This document shows positions 5,927-12,262 of a DNA stretch of 12,262 bases, one piece after another. Numbering within the stretch: the stretch's first letter is position 1; each line of letters opens with the position of its first letter. The translations under genes and the position numbers were made by a program. This DNA is from an uncultured Prevotella sp. Lineage in GTDB: Bacteria; Bacteroidota; Bacteroidia; Bacteroidales; Bacteroidaceae. A model generated the notes under the pieces. It did not search any database, was not told the origin of the DNA, and worked only from the letters and a program-made list of their open reading frames with translations. The stretch is taken from assembly GCA_900540885.1 (NCBI GenBank), contig UQHJ01000069.1:1-12262 (forward strand), in the 5' to 3' direction.

Positions 5927-6025
5927 CAAAAAACGTCGATGGTAAAATATACGTAAGCGAAAGCCCTATTTCGGGCGTTCTGAAACGTTTTGTAGAGAAA
6001 TCTCTGTAGAGGCCCTATTTTATTC

Positions 6026-6363
6026 AAGTTTCGGATTTAACAAGGGCGGGCTGAAAGCCCAACAGCACATAGCCCAGGGCAAGCGAAGCGACACCCTGGG
6101 TATCGCGTGTTGGAGCAGTCGCGCCCTGTAAGGGCAAAAGCTTTAAGACATGGCGCAAGTATTGAACAAAATATACATACGGTGTTCCACTTTAAGACCG
6201 CTAAATCAGCTATCAAGCAAGAATAACAATATAAAGGGTTAATGCTTTTGCCCTTTCAGGGCGCGGGGACTCTACTATGCGGGAACCCCAGGGTGTCGCT
6301 TCGCTTGCCCTGGGCTATGTGCTACATTGGGCTTTCAGCCCGCCCTTGTTAAATCCGAAACTT
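6026..6363. repeat. GC-rich compound inverted repeat made of small palindromes
   Basis: Bases 6026-6062 pair perfectly with 6327-6363 (37 bp) and 6064-6100 pair perfectly with 6287-6323 (37 bp), separated by one base on the left and three on the right. Further in, 6120-6141 pairs with 6244-6265 with one mismatch in 22. Each arm contains its own small hairpins: GGGCTGAAAGCCC, CCCAGGG...CCCTGGG and GCCCTGTAAGGGC. The central 100 bases (6142-6243) are AT-rich without an ORF. It resembles palindromic repeats I associate with gut Bacteroidetes genomes, from memory only. No transposase is present. Confidence 0.9.
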
Positions 6364-6379
6364 CAGTATTTTATCATTA

Positions 6380-6429
6380 GAAAATAAAAAAACGGACAGA
6401 CTAAAGAATGCCTTTAGCCTGTCCGTTTT
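6380..6429 (-). terminator. Intrinsic terminator of the DUF2723 transcript
   Basis: Read on the minus strand, AAAACGGACAGGCTAAAG pairs with CTTTAGTCTGTCCGTTTT (18 pairs, loop GCATT). It is followed by further T residues to about 6380. The single non-Watson-Crick pair is a G-U wobble on the minus strand but an A-C mismatch on the plus strand, which supports minus-strand function. It starts 28 bases after the stop codon. Confidence 0.9.
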
Positions 6430-6456
6430 AAAGTTTAAAAAATGTTCAGCAAAAAA

Positions 6457-9400
6457 TTATTGCGCTGCAGCACTCATTTGCTGTTGATAGTACTGCATAC
6501 CGAGTTGGAACGAAGGAGTTGAAATCATCCGTTGGATTTGCATCTCATACATCTTGTGAGCCTTCGGATCGGCCTTCTTGAGCGCATCGCTGGCCTCAAT
6601 AATGCTTGAGAACATGAAGTAGCAGCTACGACCATAAGTGTTGACATGGTCTTGACCCAACGAACTGATGTAGCGCATGTACTGCATATCATAGTCGAGC
6701 ACAGCCTTCGCTACGCGAGCAGCCTCTTGCTTGTCGCCTGCAGCGAGCCATATAGCAGCCAATTGCGAGTCGTCATCGTCGTAAGGAACAGTGTAAGCAG
6801 GAAGTACCTCTTTGCACTTTTTCAAGGCCTTAAGGGCCTTATCCTTCTCGCCACGACGTACAAGAGCATCGGCCAACATCATAAACATGCGGCGGTGGGT
6901 TTCGCACATACGGCTTACCGTTTCGTCTAAGTAGAAGTTCTTGTCAGCTACGTTGCCATACTTGAAGCGGTTCATCATGTTGTTGTACATCAAGTCAGCG
7001 TCAACTACGCCACGGTTGCCGAAGTTGAACGGTGTGATACGATAAGCCAAGCCTTCCAGCACGAGGTAATTCTCAAGTCCCGCATAGTTCTCCGGGCCAA
7101 GGGTTACGCTCATATACATGGGGCGCTTCCAGTCAGCATGTGCCAACATCTCGTATATCATCACGTCATTACGATAAAGGCCGCCTCTATTCTGCGCAAG
7201 GCTCTTGAGCGAGATAATCATCTTGTCGGGGATAGAGTCCTTACCCATCGGCAAGTACATACCACTCTCGATGACGGCTTGCTTATTGACGCTCACTACG
7301 ACTGAATCGGTGGGGAAGTAACCTCCCTCAGCCTTCTTCACGTAGTGGTCGAGTATGTAAGAGAGTTCGTAGGGGTCAACCTTCGGATTCTGCTTCTTCA
7401 GCTCGTCTAACTCGGCCTTACCTTCTGGACGTATGGGATAGAAGGAGTGCTTACCATTGTCAACGTAGAAGTAGCGACTCCACGTGATAGGCAATGCCTT
7501 AGAGTCGTAAGCGGGACGACGCATCTGGTCGGTGTACCAGTCGGTCTGCAAATATGAAAGGTTGCAGACGCGGGCGTCAGTACGCGTACCCTCTACCTCT
7601 TGGTTGTACCACAAGGGGAAGGTGTCGTTATCGCCATTACTGAAGATAATGGGGCAACCCTTGTCGGGCAACGTGTTCAAATAGTTAGCACCAAAGTCAC
7701 GACAAGTGAAGCGGCCTGAACGGTCGTGGTCGTCCCAAGTTTGACTAACCATCTGAATGGGCACGAGTACACCGATAATGGTTGCTACGGCTGCGGCCAA
7801 CTGTGGTTTGCTCTTCAACATCTTCTCAAGGCCTGCTGCGAGGGCAGCAACACCCAAACCAATCCAGATAGCAAAGGCGTAGAACGAACCTGCATAAGCA
7901 TAGTCACGCTCACGAGGCTGACTGGGAGTTTGGTTCAAGTAAAGCACAATGGCCAAACCTGTCATGAAGAAGAGGAAGAAGACTACCCAGAACTGACGCA
8001 CGCCCTTCTCGCCTCTGTAGGCTTGGAAGAAGAGACCTATCAAGCCCAAGATGAGGGGCAGGCAGTAGAATACGTTGTGGCCCTTGTTCTCTTGCAATGA
8101 CTTAGGCAAGAGGCTTTGGTCGCCATAGAGCGCATTGTCGATGAAGGAGGAACCTGTTATCCAGTTGCCATGTTCCAGTTCGCCATTGCCTTGAATGTCG
8201 TTCTGACGGCCGGCAAAGTTCCACATGAAGTAGCGCCAATACATGAAGTTGACCTGATAAGAGAGGAAGAACTTCAAGTTTGTCCACTGCGTGGGCATCT
8301 GGCCTGGATAGGTGTTGCCTTCGTTGTCGGCAAAGGTAACGTCCTTGTATTGCAGGTCGTCACCTAACCATTCTTGATACTGTGCGGTGTGAGCAGCACT
8401 ATGAATACGAGGGAAAAGCATGGTCAAGCCTGAGGGATAGGTAAGGCCTGAGGTCTCTTCAATTTCTTCATAGCGATCGGGTTCTGAAGCATTGGCTTTC
8501 TCAACGCGCTGTGTACGCTTGTTCTTCTGATAGCCAATCGCGCCTACTTGGTAAGCTTGGCTCTGTGAGCAGAAGGCTTCGCCCTTGAGCAAGGGTGTCT
8601 GGCCATACTGTTCACGTCCCATGTACGAACCAAGGGTGAACACGTCCTCAGGCGAGTTTTGGTCCATGGGAGGATTTTGCGCTGAACGTATCACGATGAT
8701 AGCGTATGATGAATAGCCAATCATCAACATCAGCATGCAGAGCAAAGAGGTATTTAAGAAGCGCTTGCGCACCACGTAGTTGCCGTCCTTACCTTTGTAG
8801 TCGAGTAAGAAATAAAGGGCTGCCAATACGATCAGACCTATCACGATTGAGATCGTACCCTTGCCCATAAAGGGAATACCCAACAAGGCTACGCTCAAGA
8901 GGTAGAGCACTTTCGTGCGAAGGTGATTAACAGTCGTAGTACTCCAAATAGCGGCTAATACGACGGCTACCAAGATAACGAGGTAAACAATCATACCTAC
9001 GTTGAACGAGAGACCGAGGTCGTTGGTAAAGAACCATTCAAACCAACCGCCTACCTTTACAATGCCTGGCACAACGCCATAGAGTACAGCGGCTACTAAG
9101 AGCATAGAGATAATCAAGGCTACGAGTGAGCCCTTGAGATTGGCCTGCGGATTGCGCTTGTAGTAATATACCAACGAGATTGCGGGCAAGCAGAGGAGAT
9201 TAAGCAGGTGGACACCGATTGACAGACCAGTGAGGTAGAAGATGAGCACGAGCCAACGGTCGGAATGAGGCTCGTCGGCGTGGTCTTCCCACTTGAGTAT
9301 GAGCCAGAACACCAAGGCGGTGAACATACTTGAATAGGCATATACCTCACCTTCGACGGCTGAGAACCAGAAGGTGTCGCTCCACGTATAGGCTAAAGCA

Positions 9401-9780
9401 CCTGTCAGACCGCAACCCATAATGGTGATGAGTTGGGTGAGGGTGGTCACTTTGCCGTCAGGGGTGATGAGCTTGCGAGCCAAGTGGGTAATGGTCCAGA
9501 AGAGGAACAGAATACACAGGGCCGAAAGCAAGGCCGACATGATGTTGACGCAAAAAGCTACCTTGGAGGGGTCGCTCGTAAACTGCGTAAAGAAGTTGCC
9601 TGTCAACATGAAGAAGGGGGCGCCAGGGGGGTGACCCACCTCAAGTTTGTAGGCGGTGGTGATAAACTCTGGGCAATCCCAGAAACTTGCCGTGGGCTCT
9701 ACCGTAGAACAGTAGGTGAAAGCCGCAATGGCAAAGGTGAGCCATCCAAGGATGTTATTCACCAGATTGTACTGTTTCAT
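6457..9780 (-). CDS. DUF2723 family multi-pass membrane protein, probable GT-C glycosyltransferase (TMEM260-like)
   Basis: This large membrane protein (1,107 aa from the ATG at 9780) belongs to DUF2723, related to human TMEM260, a GT-C protein O-mannosyltransferase. It opens with one membrane helix, then the family hallmark EPTASFWDCPEF with its acidic residues (about 28-39) and VGHPPGAP (48-55), facing the periplasm as in GT-C enzymes. About ten further hydrophobic segments run to residue 367, then a soluble stretch, more helices around 570-680 with PSQPRERDYAYAGSFYAF (about 619-636), WDDHDRSGR (682-690) and NGDNDTFPLWYNQ (715-727). The C-terminus (about 980-1040) has TPR-like helices. Bacteroidetes have general protein O-glycosylation, so a role there is attractive but inferred. 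A TTG three codons upstream is possible, but MKQYNL is the better start. A strong terminator follows. Confidence 0.88.
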   Translation of the reverse strand: MKQYNLVNNILGWLTFAIAAFTYCSTVEPTASFWDCPEFITTAYKLEVGHPPGAPFFMLTGNFFTQFTSDPSKVAFCVNIMSALLSALCILFLFWTITHLARKLITPDGKVTTLTQLITIMGCGLTGALAYTWSDTFWFSAVEGEVYAYSSMFTALVFWLILKWEDHADEPHSDRWLVLIFYLTGLSIGVHLLNLLCLPAISLVYYYKRNPQANLKGSLVALIISMLLVAAVLYGVVPGIVKVGGWFEWFFTNDLGLSFNVGMIVYLVILVAVVLAAIWSTTTVNHLRTKVLYLLSVALLGIPFMGKGTISIVIGLIVLAALYFLLDYKGKDGNYVVRKRFLNTSLLCMLMLMIGYSSYAIIVIRSAQNPPMDQNSPEDVFTLGSYMGREQYGQTPLLKGEAFCSQSQAYQVGAIGYQKNKRTQRVEKANASEPDRYEEIEETSGLTYPSGLTMLFPRIHSAAHTAQYQEWLGDDLQYKDVTFADNEGNTYPGQMPTQWTNLKFFLSYQVNFMYWRYFMWNFAGRQNDIQGNGELEHGNWITGSSFIDNALYGDQSLLPKSLQENKGHNVFYCLPLILGLIGLFFQAYRGEKGVRQFWVVFFLFFMTGLAIVLYLNQTPSQPRERDYAYAGSFYAFAIWIGLGVAALAAGLEKMLKSKPQLAAAVATIIGVLVPIQMVSQTWDDHDRSGRFTCRDFGANYLNTLPDKGCPIIFSNGDNDTFPLWYNQEVEGTRTDARVCNLSYLQTDWYTDQMRRPAYDSKALPITWSRYFYVDNGKHSFYPIRPEGKAELDELKKQNPKVDPYELSYILDHYVKKAEGGYFPTDSVVVSVNKQAVIESGMYLPMGKDSIPDKMIISLKSLAQNRGGLYRNDVMIYEMLAHADWKRPMYMSVTLGPENYAGLENYLVLEGLAYRITPFNFGNRGVVDADLMYNNMMNRFKYGNVADKNFYLDETVSRMCETHRRMFMMLADALVRRGEKDKALKALKKCKEVLPAYTVPYDDDDSQLAAIWLAAGDKQEAARVAKAVLDYDMQYMRYISSLGQDHVNTYGRSCYFMFSSIIEASDALKKADPKAHKMYEMQIQRMISTPSFQLGMQYYQQQMSAAAQ

Positions 9781-9807
9781 AATGAACAATTAATTCCCGT
9801 TGCTAAA

Positions 9808-9963
9808 ACGTTAATTGGTGCGCTTCGCGCTTTTGTGTAAACATTAATTTTCCATTAATCTTTTCATTAATCTTTAAGTTTCATTCTGTACTACATAAAT
9901 AGATTAATGATAGATTAATGAAACATTAATGTTTAAAACCAAGCGCGAAGCGCGACTTAACGT
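9808..9963. repeat. Degenerate inverted repeat with GCGCTTCGCGC core, copy 2
   Basis: GCGCTTCGCGCTT (9820-9832) pairs with AAGCGCGAAGCGC (9941-9953), and TAAACATTAAT (9838-9848) pairs with ATTAATGTTTA (9925-9935). Outer ACGTTAA (9808-9814) pairs with 9957-9963. Inner parts repeat CATTAATC / GATTAATG words but pair only imperfectly. It shares the CCAAGCGCGAAGCGCG core and TTAATG-rich arms with 5378-5564, but here the GC core is on the outside and the AT words on the inside. It lies in the 252-base gap between gyrB and the DUF2723 start. No promoter consensus for the DUF2723 gene was seen here. Confidence 0.82.
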
Positions 9964-10032
9964 AAACGTTAATGTTTAACGTCCATTACCGTTCATAGCA
10001 ACGATATTATGAATGTTGAATGTAAATAGCGT

Positions 10033-11991
10033 TTACGCATCGACATTAGCGTAGATAGCGTTCTTCTCGATAAACTCGCGGCGCGGGCCTACATCGTCAC
10101 CCATCAGCATAGAGAATACGTAGTCAGCATCGGCAGCGTTTTCGAGCGAAACTTGCTTGAGCAAGCGGCTGTCGGGACACATTGTTGTACTCCACAACTC
10201 CTCAGGGTTCATCTCACCCAAACCTTTGTAACGCTGGGTAGAGATACTGCCTTCGGTACCGTCGCCATACTTATCCATAAAGATTTGACGATCGCGGTCG
10301 TTGTAGCAATACTCTGACACCTTGCCCTTCGTACACTTATAGAGGGGCGGCATAGCGATGTAGAGGTAGCCGTCTTGTATAATCTGAGGCATGTAGCGAT
10401 AGAAGAGGGTCATGATAAGCGTAGCAATGTGCTGACCATCGACATCGGCATCGGCCATGATAATCACCTTGTGGTAACGCAACTTGTCGAGGTTGGCCTC
10501 CTTAGAGTCTTCACCCATGCCGAAGCGAATACCAAGGGCTTGAATGATATTGTTTACCTCATCACTCTCAAAGGCTTTGTGCCACATGGCTTTCTCTACG
10601 TTCAGTATCTTACCACGAAGGGGAAGAATGGCCTGCGTTGCACGGCTACGACCTTGCTTGGCCGAACCACCTGCTGAGTCACCCTCGACGAGGAACAACT
10701 CACAGATTGAGGGATCCTTTGAAGAGCAGTCAGCCAACTTGCCTGGCAGTCCACCGCCTGAGAGGGGACTCTTGCGCTGTACGCTCTCACGTGCCTTACG
10801 GGCAGCAATACGAGCAGTGGCGGCAAGGATTACTTTGTCGACAATGAGTTTGGCTTCCTTGGGGTGTTCCTCTAAGTAGTTGGTAAGAGCTTCGCCCACT
10901 GCTTGGTTGACGGCACCCGTCACTTCGCTATTACCCAACTTCGTCTTGGTCTGACCCTCAAACTGGGGTTCGGACACTTTCACGGAAATAACGGCGGTCA
11001 AGCCTTCGCGGAAGTCTTCACCTGATATTTCTACCTTAGCCTTTTCGATTTGCTTGCCTGCGGTCTCTTCAGCATACTTTTTCAACACGCGGGTAACGGC
11101 TTGACGGAAACCGACCAAGTGGGTACCACCTTCGATGGTGTTGATATTGTTGACGTAAGAGTGGATATTCTCTGAGTACGAGGTGTTGTACATAATGGCC
11201 ACCTCGATGGGGATATTGTTCTTCTCAGTATTGAGATAGATCACGTCGTTGAAGAGGTGCTGACGTGAAGAGTCGATGTAGCGAACGAACTCACGCAGTC
11301 CGAGGTCGGAATGGAACACGTCCTTGCGGGTGTTACCTTCTTCGTCAGGGCGTTCGTCTACCAACGTAATGGTGATACCTGCGTTCAAGTAGGCTAACTC
11401 ACGCATGCGGTTGGCCAAAATCTCATACTTGTAAGTGGTCGTAGTGAAGATTGTAGGATCGGGCCAGAAGTGTTGACGTGTACCACGAATGTCGGTCTCT
11501 CCTACTATGGCTACGGGTGCTTGGGGGTGACCCTTAGCATACTCTTGGCGATAGACTTTGCCGTCGCGGAACACCTCGCTGACCATTTTGGTTGAAAGGG
11601 CATTCACACAACTTACACCTACACCGTGCAGACCGCCTGACACTTTGTAAGAGCCTTTATCGAACTTACCACCAGCGTGGAGCACGGTCATTACCACTTC
11701 GAGGGCTGAGCGGTGTTCCTTGGGGTGCATGTCGACGGGAATACCACGACCATTGTCTTGTACAACGATAGAGTTGTCAGGACAGATGGTTACTTCGATG
11801 TGCGTACAATACCCCGCAAGGGCTTCGTCAATGGAGTTGTCGACGGTCTCGTACACCAAATGGTGCAAACCTTTTTCACTGATGTCGCCAATGTACATAG
11901 CGGGACGCTTACGTACCGCTTCCAGGCCTTCAAGCACCTGAATATTACTGGCACTATAAGCGGCTGCGCCTTTGTTTTCTATTTCTTCCAT
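10033..11991 (-). CDS. gyrB: DNA gyrase subunit B
   Basis: This is the ATPase subunit of DNA gyrase, which with GyrA introduces negative supercoils. The 652-aa protein begins with the GHKL ATPase domain: EAVRKRPAMYIGD (24-36), ETVDNSIDEALAG (48-60, with predicted catalytic Glu48 and Mg-binding Asn52), DNGRGIP (79-85) and GGLHGVGVSCVNALS (119-133). The transducer domain includes FEGQTKTKLGN (344-354). The TOPRIM domain has ELFLVEGDSAGGSAKQGR (431-448), PLRGKILNVEKA (457-468) and DADVDGQH (514-521), then QRYKGLGEMNPEELW (586-600). The length fits GyrB types without the long insert of E. coli GyrB. Quinolone-pocket equivalents (Asp438, Lys461) are unchanged. The ATG at 11991 gives the standard N-terminus. 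No gyrA or dnaA is in the window. Confidence 0.98.
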   Translation of the reverse strand: MEEIENKGAAAYSASNIQVLEGLEAVRKRPAMYIGDISEKGLHHLVYETVDNSIDEALAGYCTHIEVTICPDNSIVVQDNGRGIPVDMHPKEHRSALEVVMTVLHAGGKFDKGSYKVSGGLHGVGVSCVNALSTKMVSEVFRDGKVYRQEYAKGHPQAPVAIVGETDIRGTRQHFWPDPTIFTTTTYKYEILANRMRELAYLNAGITITLVDERPDEEGNTRKDVFHSDLGLREFVRYIDSSRQHLFNDVIYLNTEKNNIPIEVAIMYNTSYSENIHSYVNNINTIEGGTHLVGFRQAVTRVLKKYAEETAGKQIEKAKVEISGEDFREGLTAVISVKVSEPQFEGQTKTKLGNSEVTGAVNQAVGEALTNYLEEHPKEAKLIVDKVILAATARIAARKARESVQRKSPLSGGGLPGKLADCSSKDPSICELFLVEGDSAGGSAKQGRSRATQAILPLRGKILNVEKAMWHKAFESDEVNNIIQALGIRFGMGEDSKEANLDKLRYHKVIIMADADVDGQHIATLIMTLFYRYMPQIIQDGYLYIAMPPLYKCTKGKVSEYCYNDRDRQIFMDKYGDGTEGSISTQRYKGLGEMNPEELWSTTMCPDSRLLKQVSLENAADADYVFSMLMGDDVGPRREFIEKNAIYANVDA

Positions 11992-12034
11992 ATAGGGTTT
12001 TAAACTTGTTTTTTCTTTACAGGTATATTATGCG

Positions 12035-12042
12035 CAAAAATA
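12035..12042 (-). promoter_or_regulatory. Possible -7 box of the gyrB promoter
   Basis: On the minus strand TATTTTTG, continuing CGC, fits TAnnTTTG. Transcription would begin near 12028, leaving about 37 bases before the gyrB ATG. No good -33 element is present at the usual distance; the nearest TTG is only 12 bases upstream. Between this box and the terminal repeat (12043-12157) nothing else was recognised. Confidence 0.4.
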
Positions 12043-12157
12043 CTCATTTTTTGGCAATTAACGTGCGTTTTAAGGGGCGAAAAAGCATGGACAGGAGAAA
12101 CGCAAAGCGACATCAAGAAAAAAAGAAATAATATGCAAAATAAAAGACAAATAGACT

Positions 12158-12262
12158 GCAATTTGTCGGCCTAATTGGGGGGCGGGCGTCCTAACCTGGG
12201 GGCGACGCGTCCCCGCGTCGGCATTTGTAAGTCAAGGCTCGAGGCCTTGACTTGCAAATACA
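12158..12262 (-). repeat. GC-rich structured terminal repeat, copy B
   Basis: This is the inverted partner of 3-108. The leading hairpin (12223-12238 with 12244-12259, loop TCGAG) keeps 15 of 16 Watson-Crick pairs despite sequence differences from copy A. One base pair is exchanged on both sides (T-A in A, A-T in B). The second stem of copy A is weakened here because GACGCGTCC has become GACGCCCGCC. It lies about 170 bases upstream of gyrB, reading in the same direction as gyrB, as copy A does with metK. The window ends inside or at the edge of it. Confidence 0.85.

Noticed and set aside
5938..6020. Small gene or terminator between the TGTTTCAT and GC-rich repeats
   Set aside because: The ATG frame stops after five codons. 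Short inverted bits (GCCC-TATTTC-GGGC) are too weak and lack a T-tract.
7726..8100. 124-aa plus-strand frame inside the DUF2723 gene
   Set aside because: Antisense shadow of a conserved coding region, without domain or start signal.
9781..9789. Upstream TTG start for the DUF2723 protein
   Set aside because: It adds only three residues; the ATG at 9780 gives MKQYNL, the expected N-terminus, with an AT-rich upstream region typical of the phylum.
1..12262. Composite transposon or genomic island bounded by the terminal inverted repeats
   Set aside because: The contents are core housekeeping genes with no transposase or integrase. A contig broken at a multi-copy repeat is the simpler reading.

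Overview
The window reads as a piece of a Bacteroidales chromosome, probably Prevotellaceae. The gene set (DUF4271 membrane protein, stand-alone hemD, rnpA, yidD, a 1,107-aa DUF2723 protein, a short GyrB without the proteobacterial insert), TAnnTTTG-type promoter boxes and the lack of Shine-Dalgarno sequences support this. The genus is an inference. Both ends fall inside the same roughly 105-bp repeat in opposite orientations, which suggests a whole contig broken at a multi-copy repeat.

Layout: (1) 1-399 holds the GC-rich terminal repeat, a promoter, a candidate S-adenosylmethionine aptamer of the SAM-II/SAM-V type and an intrinsic terminator, all ahead of metK. (2) 400-5360 holds six plus-strand genes: metK, a LOG-family nucleotide phosphoribohydrolase, a DUF4271 membrane protein, a HemD-like protein, rnpA and yidD. 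Only rnpA and yidD overlap (ATGA). (3) 5361-6456 is a gene-free convergent region packed with long inverted repeats and ending in a clear terminator for the minus-strand gene. (4) 6457-11991 holds the DUF2723 glycosyltransferase-like membrane protein and gyrB on the minus strand, separated by another inverted repeat. (5) 11992-12262 holds the gyrB upstream region and the second terminal repeat.

The genes are core housekeeping: SAM synthesis, nucleotide metabolism, tetrapyrrole synthesis, tRNA 5' processing, membrane protein insertion, probable protein glycosylation and DNA supercoiling. No transposase, defence gene, CRISPR array, tRNA or rRNA was seen.

The unusual content is between the genes. 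Most gaps carry a long inverted repeat whose arms are built from a short repeated word particular to that repeat family. These are an 8-bp CATTAGCA/CATTTGCA word (two gaps), an 8-bp AGTTGACA word (one gap), TTAATG-rich arms around a GCGCTTCGCGC core (two gaps), a TGTTTCAT word with a four-unit 22-bp tandem array (one), nested GC-rich palindromes (one) and the GC-rich terminal repeat (both ends). Two are very long perfect palindromes, with arms of 55 and 63 bp. The second strong lead is the metK leader. There the 5' half of the aptamer can pair with the 5' arm of the downstream terminator, giving a complete candidate termination/antitermination switch readable from the sequence.
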